Counted from the first letter of the stretch, positions 1-9,671 are shown. The stretch is DNA of 64,000 bases from Affinundibacterium fentianense (GCF_018139545.1 NZ_JAGSPJ010000005.1:389139-453138); one strand, 5' to 3'. Translations and numbers: made by a program. Notes: a model not told the origin generated them from the letters alone.

Positions 1-1727
1 TCTACAAAGAGACGGATAGCTTCATCTTTTCTATTTTGTATCCATAAAACTTCAGCCAGATGAACCGCTACGTCGGCGTCTTTGCGCATACTGAGTGAGC
101 GGCGTAAGAAATGTTCCGCATCTTCATATTGTTTAAGCCGAAATTTAATCCATCCTAGGCTATCGAGAATGTAAGGGTCGTTGGGATTCAAACGATTTGC
201 GGTTTCTATTAGGGCGTGCGCTTCATCGAGATTGAGATTGCGATCTGCGTAAGAATAGCCAAGAGCGTTATATGCCAGCGCGTTGCTTGGAGCGATTTGG
301 ATTAATTGCTTAAGTGCGAGTTCCATATCTGAGAACTGTTTTAGACTTTCCGCTAACATCGCAAAATCATAAAGAAGTTCGGCACTACCTGGGAACTCTC
401 CCAATGCCATTTGCAGCACAACAAACGCTTCTGTCACTTGTCCCGCATCACGCATGATCTGTGCTTCGGTTTGAAGCAACAAGATCTGCTCACTGTCTTT
501 TGTCGTCGCAATGTTCTGCAAGAACTGGCGAGCCTCAAGGAATTTGTTATCACTTGCCAATAGTTGTGCTCTGCGCATTTGAATATTGAACCAAGCGGGG
601 TTTTTCCCGTCATTGAAAGGGATTTTGCCTAGCCATTGATCCGCATTGAGCTTATCCTTTCGCTGAAGGGCGATTTGTGCCAAGCTAAGGTAAGCAGAAC
701 TGGGGTCATCGTTTTCGCTGATTTTTGTGAGAAATTCATGAAAATACTTTTCTGCGGTGTTAAGTTGTCCAGCCTCCAATTCAATGCTCCCTAAGCTGTA
801 AAGAATCTGGGCGTGCGTCAGGTCAACCTTGCCTGGCGTTTGCAAAAAATCGAGGAATTCAGTTCTTGCTGCGTCGAATTGCTTACTATCGACTAGCATG
901 CTGGCATAGGCTAGACGTACATCTTTGGCAGCAGGATATTGCTTAAGGAAGTCCGCAACCAATTGAAAGCTAGTCGCTTTTTCGCTTGCTTGGGCCAGCG
1001 TTAAGATCGCTAATTCTGAGTCAGGCGACATACTCAGCGCAGTCTTTGCTTCTTTCTGCGCTCGTTCAAGATTACCACTACGATACGCTGCTCGCGACAA
1101 GGCAATATGACTTTGAATTAAATTCATGTCTTCAGAAAGAATTTTTTCTAAAGTAGTGAATGCAGCTTGTTTATCGTTCAGATGATTCAGGCTACGCTGA
1201 ATTTGAAATATCAAGTTGCCACGCTCTTGAACATTGCTTGACTTGAGTGCGAGTACGAAAAATTTTTCAATTTCGGCATAGTCATTCTTGACAACCATTA
1301 AGCTTAAATAATTTTGCGCAGCTTCTTGCGAGCCGGTGTCAAGTTCTTGCCAAAGACGATTCGCTGCAATTGCCTCTTCTAATTGTTGTACTGACATCGC
1401 AATTTCTGTTGCGCGCTTGGCAAATCGAGGGTCTCTAGTTTGTTGGGCTAAGCCCAGTATCGTGACAAATGCACTTTGCCACTCACCACGTTGCAAAGCA
1501 ATTTCAGACGCTGTAACTTTGTACATAATATCTTTTGCCTGTGTATTTTCCGAGTTTGCATTGTGATCCTCAGGAACTTTGACCGCTTTGCTTTTTTTAT
1601 TGATTGGCTTACTGAGAGGAATTTTATCTTGCGAAGAAGGGGTTTGCGCTTGCACAATTGTGGAGCTACAAAACAGAAGAGAAGCACTTGCAAGTGCGTG
1701 GTAAGCAACACGTTGGGTTAATTTCAT
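1..1727 (-). CDS. Exported tetratricopeptide-repeat protein (C-terminus cut by window edge)
   Basis: An open frame runs without stops from the ATG at 1727 to the left window edge, about 575 codons, so the C-terminus is missing. The N-terminus is a signal peptide (MKLTQRV, then a hydrophobic stretch, then a cleavage-like AQA near residue 29), so the product is exported to the periplasm or outer membrane. The rest is helical, with repeated TPR-like blocks; one clear repeat contains NALAYNALGYSYADRN followed by a block ending NPNDPYILDSLGWIKFRLK, near residues 470-530. TPR domains bind partner proteins. In many Betaproteobacteria a TPR protein of this size sits divergent to mutM and upstream of lolB and ispE, and the same arrangement with mutM is seen here. 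It has no enzymatic motif. The family call is secure; the partner is unknown. Confidence 0.85.
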   Translation of the reverse strand, partial: MKLTQRVAYHALASASLLFCSSTIVQAQTPSSQDKIPLSKPINKKSKAVKVPEDHNANSENTQAKDIMYKVTASEIALQRGEWQSAFVTILGLAQQTRDPRFAKRATEIAMSVQQLEEAIAANRLWQELDTGSQEAAQNYLSLMVVKNDYAEIEKFFVLALKSSNVQERGNLIFQIQRSLNHLNDKQAAFTTLEKILSEDMNLIQSHIALSRAAYRSGNLERAQKEAKTALSMSPDSELAILTLAQASEKATSFQLVADFLKQYPAAKDVRLAYASMLVDSKQFDAARTEFLDFLQTPGKVDLTHAQILYSLGSIELEAGQLNTAEKYFHEFLTKISENDDPSSAYLSLAQIALQRKDKLNADQWLGKIPFNDGKNPAWFNIQMRRAQLLASDNKFLEARQFLQNIATTKDSEQILLLQTEAQIMRDAGQVTEAFVVLQMALGEFPGSAELLYDFAMLAESLKQFSDMELALKQLIQIAPSNALAYNALGYSYADRNLNLDEAHALIETANRLNPNDPYILDSLGWIKFRLKQYEDAEHFLRRSLSMRKDADVAVHLAEVLWIQNRKDEAIRLFV

Positions 1728-1899
1728 GCGATTCCATCAATTTAAAATAAGCAATGCTCGACAGATTACAAGTCTTTTGTCTTGTCGGTACAATAGATTT
1801 GCACTGCCTCAGTTCGGAAGTGATTTTACGCTGAAACGTGCAGCCAATTGTGTCAACTTGTATATAAGCTGTAAATGAAGTTTGCGTTCAAGGAGTGAT

Positions 1900-2721
1900 A
1901 TGCCTGAATTACCGGAAGTTGAAGTTACCCGTTTAGGCGTTAGTCCGCACGTCATCGGGCAACAAATTACGGCGCTGATTTTGCGCCGTGACGGATTGCG
2001 ATGGCCATTTCCATCGGATCTCAATACAAAATTAGTCGGTAAGGAAATTTTATCTGCGGGGCGACGCGGTAAGTACTTATTACTACATTTTCCCCATGGA
2101 AGTTTATTGATTCATTTGGGAATGTCGGGCAATTTGCGGGTGATGCCGAGCGACACACCCCCACAAAAACATGATCATGTTGATATTATTATGGGTAAGC
2201 ACATGCTTCGACTAACTGATCCGCGCCGTTTTGGTGCGGTTCTTTGGCATGATCAAACGGACGGATTGCTGGAAGAGCACGTGTTGTTGAGACATCTTGG
2301 AGTCGAACCGTTGACCGATGATTTCACCGACGATCTCCTATTTCGGCAGACTCGGCAACGCCAAGCTGCAATTAAACAAGTCTTGCTTGCTGGAGATATC
2401 GTAGTTGGTGTCGGGAACATTTATGCCTGCGAAAGTTTGTTTCGTGCAGGAATTAACCCTAAAACGGCGGCGCACAGAATAGGCCTTAAGCGCTATCAAA
2501 AATTGCGAGTTGCGATTCGTAGTATTTTGGCCGAAGCGATTGTAAAGGGAGGGAGCACGCTGAAGGATTTTGTCGGTGCCGATGGCAAGACGGGCTATTT
2601 TCAGCAAACTTATTTTGTTTATGACCGCGCTGGCGAGCCTTGCCGTATTTGTCAAGGGACAATTAGACACATCGTGCAAGGGCAGCGAAGTAGCTTTTAT
2701 TGTGTAAATTGTCAAAAATAA
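1900..2721 (+). CDS. mutM: Formamidopyrimidine-DNA glycosylase (8-oxoguanine repair)
   Basis: MutM excises 8-oxoguanine and formamidopyrimidines from DNA and nicks the strand by beta/delta elimination. The ATG at 1900 is chosen over the upstream TTG at 1882 because AAGGAG lies at 1890-1895 and the product then begins MPELPEVE, the invariant family start that supplies the catalytic N-terminal proline and Glu. The beta-hairpin lysine (RRGKYL, Lys58 counting Met) is present. The C-terminal zinc finger is intact (CRIC...CVNC at the extreme end). The length, 273 residues, is normal. It is divergent from the TPR gene and followed 84 bases later by a dynamin-like gene; mutY, its partner in the GO repair system, lies 3.3 kb downstream. 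Confidence 0.97.
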   Translation: MPELPEVEVTRLGVSPHVIGQQITALILRRDGLRWPFPSDLNTKLVGKEILSAGRRGKYLLLHFPHGSLLIHLGMSGNLRVMPSDTPPQKHDHVDIIMGKHMLRLTDPRRFGAVLWHDQTDGLLEEHVLLRHLGVEPLTDDFTDDLLFRQTRQRQAAIKQVLLAGDIVVGVGNIYACESLFRAGINPKTAAHRIGLKRYQKLRVAIRSILAEAIVKGGSTLKDFVGADGKTGYFQQTYFVYDRAGEPCRICQGTIRHIVQGQRSSFYCVNCQK

Positions 2722-2805
2722 GCCAGAATGTCATATTGTTGAGTTTCTCAGCGCTATGCCGGCGTCAATCCGGCGATGCACGACAAGAAAAAATTTGAGG
2801 ATACT

Positions 2806-4731
2806 ATGAGTAATTTGGTTCAGAACTTTGAGGAATACAGCGGATGGCGCAGAGGCGTCGCTCAGGCAATTGAGCAATACCGTGCTTGGATTTCCAGCTC
2901 TGATTTCGCAGATAGCATCCTAGACCAACGAATTATGCGTTTAAAGGAGCGTTTGGTTGATGACAAATTAACCATTGCTTTCGTCGCTGAATTTTCTCGA
3001 GGTAAGTCGGAACTCATCAATGCAATCTTCTTTGCTGATTATGGTCAACGAATTTTACCTTCGTCAGCAGGTCGTACAACAATGTGCCCAACGGAGCTCA
3101 TGTACGACGAAAGTATGCCGCCATGTATTCGATTATTACCTATTGAGACACGTAGTGAGGCCTTAAGCACGACAGAGTACAAAGGTAACCAACATATTTG
3201 GACCGTTCTACCACTTGATACCAAGTCCGGCGACGGGATGCTCGAAGCATTTAAACAAGTGAGCCTGACCAAACGGGTTACTAAGGAATTGGCTAAATCG
3301 TATGGCTTGTATGACGAATCCGATCCGGATGCGGCTTTAGAGGTCGATGACGATGGTCTGGTAGAAATTTCTCAATGGCGTCATGCGATCGTTAATTTCC
3401 CTCATCCTTTGCTAAAGCAAGGCTTAATTATTGTCGACACGCCAGGTCTCAATGCAATTGGTACTGAGCCCGAGTTGACCTTGAACCTGATCCCGAATGC
3501 GCATGCAGTCTTATTTATCTTGGCCGCAGACACGGGTGTGACCAAAAGTGATATTGAAGTTTGGCGCGATCATATTGGAAGCGGACCAGGCAGAATGGTC
3601 GTTCTGAACAAGATTGATAGTATGTGGGATGAACTGCGTACGCCAGAAGAAATTGAACAACAAATTAAAAATCAAATTGAATCAGTGGCACATACACTGA
3701 GTCTCGAACAAAAGCAGGTATTTCCAATCTCCGCGCAAAAAGGCTTGGTGGCAAAAATCAATAAAGACGCGCCGCTGTTAGCCAAGAGTCGTTTACCGAA
3801 ATTAGAATACGCACTCTCTAAAGAGTTAATTCCGTCGAAGAAAGGCATTATTCGTTCCCAGTTGGCAAGCGATATTCAAGAGATTACCGATGGTCAATAT
3901 GCAGTCATCAATGCGCGTGGTCGTGGGGTCAGTGAGCAATTGCACGAACTGAAAAGCTTACGGGGAAAAAATCAAAATGTGATTGAACACATGATGAAAC
4001 GTGTCACACTGGAGAAGCAAGAATTTGACGCGAGCCTGATGAAGATGCAAGGTACACGTGCCGTTTTTACTAGATTATCGACAGAGGTTTATACGACATT
4101 GGGAATGGATATTCTCAAGGAAGAAATTAAGTCCGCACGTGAAGAAATGGAAGCGAGTAAATTTTCATTGGGACTCAAAGAAGCGATTAAGAAATTTTTT
4201 ACTCAGGTGAAGACCAATTTACAAGCATCAAACCGAAAAACAGACGAAATAGCCGAGATGATGGCGATCATGTATCGCAAGTTTTCGACCGAACACGGTC
4301 TGGCATTGACTGCACCAATGCCTTTTTCTTTGGATAAATACATGCAAGAAATTACAGCCATCGAGTCTGTTTTTCAGCGCCAGTTCAGCACGATTACTTT
4401 GATGACGACTTCCCAGAAAGTATTGATGCAAAAGTTTTTTGACTCGATCTCTGCACGAGTGAAGCAAAGTTTTTCACAGGCAAACCGAGATGTAGAAGCT
4501 TGGCAGAAAGTGGTGATGGCACCGATTGAGGCACAAATTCGTGAGCACAAAAATCAGTTAAAAAATCGGATGCAATCGATACAGAGAATTCATGTCGCCA
4601 CGGACAGTTTGGAAGAAAAGATTTCTGCATTTGAAGTCATGATGGCAGAAGTTGAAGAACAAAAGAAAACCTTAGAACATTTGCGTCAACAGATACAACA
4701 AGCTTTGGCATTTGAAGTTTCAGCGGTCTAG
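2806..4731 (+). CDS. Dynamin-like GTPase
   Basis: Large bacterial GTPase of the dynamin superfamily, about 641 residues from the ATG at 2806. That start is preferred to 2776 because GAGG at 2797-2800 sits five bases upstream. The G1 loop reads AEFSRGKS (residues about 61-68), where the first P-loop glycine is Ala. The G3 motif DTPG is near residue 211 and the G4 motif NKID near residue 268. The C-terminal half is strongly charged and predicted to be helical coiled coil, and it has no obvious transmembrane segment. Bacterial dynamins remodel or tether membranes, but the role of this subfamily is unknown. Its position between mutM and mutY is recurrent in related Betaproteobacteria as far as I recall. 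A terminator follows at 4771-4808. Confidence 0.85.
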   Translation: MSNLVQNFEEYSGWRRGVAQAIEQYRAWISSSDFADSILDQRIMRLKERLVDDKLTIAFVAEFSRGKSELINAIFFADYGQRILPSSAGRTTMCPTELMYDESMPPCIRLLPIETRSEALSTTEYKGNQHIWTVLPLDTKSGDGMLEAFKQVSLTKRVTKELAKSYGLYDESDPDAALEVDDDGLVEISQWRHAIVNFPHPLLKQGLIIVDTPGLNAIGTEPELTLNLIPNAHAVLFILAADTGVTKSDIEVWRDHIGSGPGRMVVLNKIDSMWDELRTPEEIEQQIKNQIESVAHTLSLEQKQVFPISAQKGLVAKINKDAPLLAKSRLPKLEYALSKELIPSKKGIIRSQLASDIQEITDGQYAVINARGRGVSEQLHELKSLRGKNQNVIEHMMKRVTLEKQEFDASLMKMQGTRAVFTRLSTEVYTTLGMDILKEEIKSAREEMEASKFSLGLKEAIKKFFTQVKTNLQASNRKTDEIAEMMAIMYRKFSTEHGLALTAPMPFSLDKYMQEITAIESVFQRQFSTITLMTTSQKVLMQKFFDSISARVKQSFSQANRDVEAWQKVVMAPIEAQIREHKNQLKNRMQSIQRIHVATDSLEEKISAFEVMMAEVEEQKKTLEHLRQQIQQALAFEVSAV

Positions 4732-4770
4732 CTATTTGCAAGTCGTTTTGTTGGCGAGTGCGTTATTTTT

Positions 4771-4808
4771 AAACGCCTGTAAATTGAATGATTTATAGGC
4801 GTTTTTTA
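4771..4808 (+). terminator. Intrinsic terminator after the dynamin-like gene
   Basis: Stem AAACGCCT/AGGCGTTT, extended by TAAA/TTTA around a short loop, followed by a T run at 4802-4807. It separates the mutM-dynamin unit from the next gene. Confidence 0.75.
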
Positions 4809-4830
4809 TTTATAGAATAGGACATAATCA

Positions 4831-5934
4831 ATGAAAAGAATGAGCCAGCCGATCCACTTCCCCTACTTGATCGGATCACACCTCGCCCTCGTTTCGGCCC
4901 TATTTTTCGCCGGGAGTGTACCGGTTGCCGCGCAAGAGCAATGGAAAAAAGTCGAGAGCCCAGTTCAAGTTGAGTTACGGGGGCTCTCAGTTGTGAATAA
5001 GAACGTCGCATGGGCGAGTGGCGCAAAAGGAACCGTCTTGAGAACGACGGACGGAGAGACTTGGGAGAACGTATCGATCGCGAAATCCGATCCTGAGGCA
5101 ATCGCTCTTGATTTTCGTGACATTCAAGGATTGGATAAAAGTACGGCGATTGCAATGAGCGCGGGCCCCGGCAAGGCCTCGACGATTTACAAAACACGCG
5201 ACGGTGGTGAGCATTGGGAACGTGTTCTAGTCAATCAGGAGGCGAGCGGTTTTTGGGATGCGATTGATTTTTGGGATGCGCAAAATGGCGTGATTTATGG
5301 TGATCCAGTGAATGGTCAATTTCAAGTTTTACTCACCCAAGATGGTGGTCAGAATTGGCGTCCAGCCGCGCGAGATTCGAATCAATTGAACGCATTGGCA
5401 AACGAAGGGGCTTTTGCTGCCAGTGGAACTTGCGTAGCCACCCATGGTCGCGATGCAATTTGGTTAGTGACGGGTGGTGCGGAAAAAACACGTGTCTTTT
5501 ATTCAGTGGATAGAGGGCAAACCTGGGAGGTATCGAGTACGCCATTAGCGGCAGGGAAACCGCCTCGAGGCTTGTTCTCGATTGCGTTTACGAATTCGCA
5601 AATGGGGATGGCAGTCGGTGGTGACTATCAAAAGGCGAAAGAGGAAGGTGTCAATGCGGTACTCACAGAAGACGGTGGTAAAACTTGGCGTGCAACAACG
5701 GCCTTACCCGTCGGTTTTCTATCCGTTGTTGTTGCTGTCCCAGGACAGCAGGGGATATTTGTTGTCGGTGGTCTTGCCGGTTCGGGCGTGAGTAAAGATG
5801 GCGGGGCGACTTGGGAGGTGCTCGGCGAAACACCACTCAATGCCATGGCATTTGCCGATGCATTGCATGGCTGGGCAGTCGGTCCTAAGGGGCTCATCAT
5901 GAAATATGCAGGGAAGCGCTTGGCTCGAAAATGA
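4831..5934 (+). CDS. Secreted Ycf48-like/Asp-box beta-propeller protein
   Basis: A 367-residue protein with an N-terminal signal peptide ending near VPVAAQ (about residue 35). The mature part carries six regularly spaced Asp-box/BNR motifs of the form T-x-DGG-x-x-W: LRTTDGETWE, YKTRDGGEHWE, LLTQDGGQNWR, YSVDRGQTWE, LTEDGGKTWR and SKDGGATWE. This predicts a six- or seven-bladed beta-propeller of the Ycf48/photosystem-II-stability-factor-like type, often annotated as an oxidoreductase or glycosyl-hydrolase-like protein. No photosynthesis genes are near, so a photosystem role is not implied. The start has AGGA eight bases upstream. It is inserted between dynamin and mutY and is bounded upstream by a terminator. 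Substrate or partner is unknown. Confidence 0.8.
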   Translation: MKRMSQPIHFPYLIGSHLALVSALFFAGSVPVAAQEQWKKVESPVQVELRGLSVVNKNVAWASGAKGTVLRTTDGETWENVSIAKSDPEAIALDFRDIQGLDKSTAIAMSAGPGKASTIYKTRDGGEHWERVLVNQEASGFWDAIDFWDAQNGVIYGDPVNGQFQVLLTQDGGQNWRPAARDSNQLNALANEGAFAASGTCVATHGRDAIWLVTGGAEKTRVFYSVDRGQTWEVSSTPLAAGKPPRGLFSIAFTNSQMGMAVGGDYQKAKEEGVNAVLTEDGGKTWRATTALPVGFLSVVVAVPGQQGIFVVGGLAGSGVSKDGGATWEVLGETPLNAMAFADALHGWAVGPKGLIMKYAGKRLARK

Positions 5935-5979
5935 CGGCCTTGCAGACCCACGTTCATTGTAATTTAAACTGACGTTTTC

Positions 5980-7131
5980 ATGAAAAAACAACTGTCCTTA
6001 CCACCTCAACGTGACAATCAATCTGATTCAATTTATTTTGACCCTAGTTTTTCCGCCGCACTTATCGCGTGGCAGCGGGAACATGGTAGGCATGCCTTGC
6101 CTTGGCAAAAAACGTGTGACGCCTATCGAATTTGGCTTTCAGAAATTATGCTGCAACAAACGCAGGTGGCCGCAGTCATTCCTTACTACGAGAGATTTTT
6201 GCACCGCTTTCCAACAGTTCGCTCGTTGGCCGCTGCACCGATAGAGGATGTGATGACCTTGTGGAGTGGTCTAGGCTACTACACCAGGGCACGTAATTTG
6301 CACCGATGCGCACAACAGGTGGTTCACCAGTATGAAGGAGAATTTCCGAGTGATCCACGACTGCTGCAAGAATTGCCGGGAATTGGTCGGTCTACCGCGG
6401 CAGCTATCAGTGCCTTTGCGTATGAAACGAAAGCGGCCATATTGGATGGGAATGTGAAACGTGTTTTCGCGCGTGTCTTTGGTATCGATGCCTATCCAGG
6501 ATTAAAGCAAGTTGAGAATCAATTGTGGTTACGAGCAGAGGCGCTGTTGCCTTCGTACGATATCCGATCTTACACCCAAGGCCTCATGGATTTAGGGGCT
6601 ACCTTATGCACGCGGTCTAAGCCCGCTTGTGGGCGCTGCCCTTTTCAAACCCGATGTATCGCATTTGCCGAGCAACGCACTGCTGAATTACCTGTAAAGA
6701 AGCCGAAGCGCGAGCAAAAAGAAAAGCAAACTTGGATGTTCCTATTGGAGCACGATGGCGATATTCTACTTGAGCAACGTCCCATGTCGGGAATTTGGGG
6801 AGGACTCTTATCCTTGCCCGAGTTTGCTGGGATGCAAGAGTCCAGTTCGATTACCCAGATCGCTCTTGATAGTCCAGAAATCCAGCAATTTGCAATGCAA
6901 TTTGGTGAGATACATACTTGTTCTAAATTGCCTTCGCTATCGCATGGTTTTACCCATTTTAGATTGCAGATTGATGTACTTTATTTCCATTTGGCAAATC
7001 GCACAACTTTATTATCTGATAGCCGATATGCTTGGGCACCCCTCAAGCAACTAGAGCAGCTGGCATTGCCGGCCCCCGTAAAGACCATACTTCAAGAACT
7101 TGCGGTGGGACGCGATCGTCTTCAAGCTTGA
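5980..7131 (+). CDS. mutY: Adenine DNA glycosylase (A/G-specific)
   Basis: MutY removes adenine mispaired with 8-oxoguanine and completes the GO system with MutM encoded upstream. The HhH-GPD core is clear: catalytic Glu55 in LSEIMLQQT, the helix-hairpin-helix LPGIGRSTA near residue 132, and catalytic Asp156 in LDGNVKRV. The 4Fe-4S loop has Cys210, 217, 220 and 226 (C-x6-C-x2-C-x5-C). A C-terminal NUDIX-like domain that reads the 8-oxoG strand follows (residues about 245-375, with LLEQRPMSGIWGGLLSLPE). The length, 383 residues, is typical. It starts 45 bases after the propeller gene and may be co-transcribed with it. Confidence 0.97.
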   Translation: MKKQLSLPPQRDNQSDSIYFDPSFSAALIAWQREHGRHALPWQKTCDAYRIWLSEIMLQQTQVAAVIPYYERFLHRFPTVRSLAAAPIEDVMTLWSGLGYYTRARNLHRCAQQVVHQYEGEFPSDPRLLQELPGIGRSTAAAISAFAYETKAAILDGNVKRVFARVFGIDAYPGLKQVENQLWLRAEALLPSYDIRSYTQGLMDLGATLCTRSKPACGRCPFQTRCIAFAEQRTAELPVKKPKREQKEKQTWMFLLEHDGDILLEQRPMSGIWGGLLSLPEFAGMQESSSITQIALDSPEIQQFAMQFGEIHTCSKLPSLSHGFTHFRLQIDVLYFHLANRTTLLSDSRYAWAPLKQLEQLALPAPVKTILQELAVGRDRLQA

Positions 7132-7365
7132 AAGTGAAAACTTTCCTATTTTTGAAACTCGACTTTCGTCATAGCTTGCTCGTGTTTCGTCGCAAGACAT
7201 GGGATTTCGTCACATCAAGATTTACTTCTTTCGCTTGAACTACGACAATCAAAATGTGTAAGCAATCTTGGATTATGTGTGGCCTCTTAATGCGAGTATC
7301 ACTGTGATTGCATCGAAATCAGTCTTAGGTTAAATCGATTTTTTATTGAAAAGGAGCTTCTGTTC

Positions 7366-8829
7366 ATGCATACAAAATTGCTTCGTTTGTTGAGTTTTGC
7401 TGCCTTAGCAATGCCGGCGATCGCGCTAGCGGATACAAAACCCTGCCGCGTGCCGAATTTTCCGCAGGAAGTCCGTTGTGGTCAGATTCAACGCCCACTG
7501 GATCCGTCCAAACCTGACGGTAAAAAAATTGACGTGCATTATGTGGTTTTACCTTCGCAAGATAGAAATAAACTGCCCGATGCTGTTTTCCTCCTCGCCG
7601 GAGGGCCGGGGCAAAGCGCGATTGCTGCCGCAGGATTTGGTGAGGCGGTGCTAGGGAAATTAAATCGTCGACGCGATTTGGTTTTTGTTGATCAACGCGG
7701 CACAGGAAAGAGTGCACCTTTGAAATGCCCCGATTTGGAGTCGGCTGACAAAATTTTGGATCAGGCTGGCATGCTGAGAGTGGTTCATGCCTGTCAAGTT
7801 GCTCTGCAAAAGTTAGCTTACGGGGACTTAGAATTTTTCACGACTAGCATTGCCGTGCAAGATTTAGAGGCTGTTAGAAAAGTCCAAAATTACGGATCAA
7901 TTAACTTAGTCGGTGCATCTTACGGTACGCGAGTCGGGTTGGAGTATTTACGTCAGTTTCCACAATCCGTGCGCCGTCTGGTAATTGATGGCGTTGTCCC
8001 GCCCGATTTGAATTTATTGGCTTCCGATGCTAAGCCAGCGTTGGAAGGCATTTTTGCCGACTGTGAACAAACGGAACGATGCCGTAACGCATATCCTGGT
8101 TTGGCAGAAACATGGAAAAGCTTACTGAGTCATACACCCAGACAATTCAGCATGACCCATCCACGCTTGGGACACACATTGAGTGCAACTTTGCAAAAAG
8201 AGGACTTGGTCGGCATGGCATTCAAGGCCTTGTACTCACCCGTGAATACGTCGGTACTGCCGTATGCGATTGTCCAAGCTGAAAAAGGCAAACTGGATCC
8301 TTTGTTGGCATTGAGCGGTAGTTTTAGTCAACCTGGCCCTGGCAGTCTGACGATGGGTATGCATTACTCGGTCTGGTGCACAGAAGCCTACGCGAAACCA
8401 CGATCGTCAACTCCTACACCCGATGAGTTTGCGGCGGTAATGGGTGATATGTACGACAAGATCTGTGCGACTTGGCCACGTGGAAAAGTACCGAGTGAAT
8501 TCTTCACGATTCCTGAAACGCAATCGCCTGTTTTGTTACTCAGCGGGGGGATCGACCCCGTAACACCGACCCGTAATGGTGAATTGGTCGCTAAAGCGTT
8601 GGGAAAAAAAGCACGTCACGTCAGTATTCAAAATGCGGGACATGGATTGTTGATGCATGGCTGTGTTCGAGAGCTAGTGGATAAATTTATCGCAGCGAAA
8701 ACTGATGTCGAGGCACAGGCGATCGATAGTAGTTGTGTACGTCAGATTCCGCGCCCCTTGGTCTGGTTACCGGCGCTGCCGATGCCAGCCAAAGCTGCGT
8801 CAAGTGAAATAAACAAAGCAGGAGAATAG
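7366..8829 (+). CDS. Exported alpha/beta hydrolase, TAP-like/S33 peptidase family
   Basis: Protein of 487 residues with a signal peptide (MHTKLLRLLSFAALAMPAIALA, cleaved near residue 22). The fold shows the oxyanion-hole motif GGPGQS (79-84), DQRGTGKS (109-116) and the nucleophile elbow GASYG with Ser185. The Asp and His are in SGGIDPVTPTRNGE and NAGHGLLMHG in the TAP-like C-terminal domain. Relatives are tripeptidyl or proline-releasing aminopeptidases and related esterases; the exact substrate is not predictable. AAGGAG nine bases upstream sets the start. It is the first gene of a three-gene operon with an ABC exporter (two bases between stop and next start, then a 4-base overlap), suggesting a periplasmic hydrolase working with that exporter. 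Confidence 0.85.
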   Translation: MHTKLLRLLSFAALAMPAIALADTKPCRVPNFPQEVRCGQIQRPLDPSKPDGKKIDVHYVVLPSQDRNKLPDAVFLLAGGPGQSAIAAAGFGEAVLGKLNRRRDLVFVDQRGTGKSAPLKCPDLESADKILDQAGMLRVVHACQVALQKLAYGDLEFFTTSIAVQDLEAVRKVQNYGSINLVGASYGTRVGLEYLRQFPQSVRRLVIDGVVPPDLNLLASDAKPALEGIFADCEQTERCRNAYPGLAETWKSLLSHTPRQFSMTHPRLGHTLSATLQKEDLVGMAFKALYSPVNTSVLPYAIVQAEKGKLDPLLALSGSFSQPGPGSLTMGMHYSVWCTEAYAKPRSSTPTPDEFAAVMGDMYDKICATWPRGKVPSEFFTIPETQSPVLLLSGGIDPVTPTRNGELVAKALGKKARHVSIQNAGHGLLMHGCVRELVDKFIAAKTDVEAQAIDSSCVRQIPRPLVWLPALPMPAKAASSEINKAGE

Positions 8830-8831
8830 GC

Positions 8832-9671
8832 ATGATTATCGTTGAAGATTTACATAAAGAATTTGTGAAACTGGGTAAGCCTAAATTCGGTATTGGATCG
8901 CGAACCCAAGAAAAGGTCAAAGCTGTTAATGGCGTCAGTTTTACTGCAAACGATGGCTCTATACTCGGATTGTTGGGGGCGAATGGAGCAGGTAAGACAA
9001 CAAGTTTGCGGATGGTTGCTTCCATGTTGAAGTTGGACTCTGGCTCGATTTTGATTGATCAGATCCCTGTCAAAGAAGGTCAAACAGCGACCCAAGCGAA
9101 ATTGGGCATCCTCTCTGACTCACGTGGTCTCTATCCTCGTTTAACGGCGCGGGAGAACATTCAGTATTACGGGAAATTGCATGGAATGGCGAAAGATTTG
9201 ATTGCACAACGCATCGATCAACTTGCACATTGGTTGGAGATTCAAAAGCTTTTGGAACGCCGTACTGAAGGATTTAGTCAAGGTGAAAGAATGAAGATCG
9301 CGTTGGCTCGCGCACTGATCCATGACCCCAAAAATATCATTCTCGATGAACCTACGAATGGATTAGATGTAGTTGCGACGCGCGCGCTGAGAGAATTTCT
9401 ACGATGGTTGAGAACCCCTGAGGGGGGCAGTAAATGTATCGTGTTTTCTACCCACATTATGCAAGAAGTAGAGCGTCTGTGTGACAACGTGGTGATCGTT
9501 GCGCAGGGAAAAACGGTTGCTGGCGGAACAGTCCAAGAGCTGATGCAGCAAGCGGAGGAGCCTGATTTTGAAGATGCCTTTGTCAAGTTAGCATTCTTAG
9601 ATAAAACCCAAAATAACTATCTGTCATCGACAGAAAAAGCAAAGAACCTTGTGGAAGGGAGCCTAGTATGA
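8832..9671 (+). CDS. natA: ABC transporter ATP-binding protein, NatA-like
   Basis: A 279-residue ABC ATPase. The Walker A is GANGAGKT (49-56), the signature is FSQGE in place of the classic LSGGQ, the Walker B is IILDEPTNGLD, and the switch His is in STHIMQEVERL. The sequence resembles NatA of the sodium exporter NatAB and related ABC-2 ATPases. The start has AGGAG at 8820-8824, inside the end of the hydrolase gene, and the stop overlaps the permease start by four bases (ATGA), so the three genes are translationally coupled. It powers export by the downstream permease on the cytoplasmic face. The symbol is by similarity; sodium as substrate is not proven. Confidence 0.85.
   Translation: MIIVEDLHKEFVKLGKPKFGIGSRTQEKVKAVNGVSFTANDGSILGLLGANGAGKTTSLRMVASMLKLDSGSILIDQIPVKEGQTATQAKLGILSDSRGLYPRLTARENIQYYGKLHGMAKDLIAQRIDQLAHWLEIQKLLERRTEGFSQGERMKIALARALIHDPKNIILDEPTNGLDVVATRALREFLRWLRTPEGGSKCIVFSTHIMQEVERLCDNVVIVAQGKTVAGGTVQELMQQAEEPDFEDAFVKLAFLDKTQNNYLSSTEKAKNLVEGSLV

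Noticed and set aside
1448..1726. Short frames on both strands around 1336-1721
   Set aside because: They are shadows within the signal-peptide end of the TPR gene that runs from 1727 to the left edge.
4831..5934. Photosystem assembly factor function
   Set aside because: Only the Asp-box propeller architecture is shared; no photosynthesis gene is visible.
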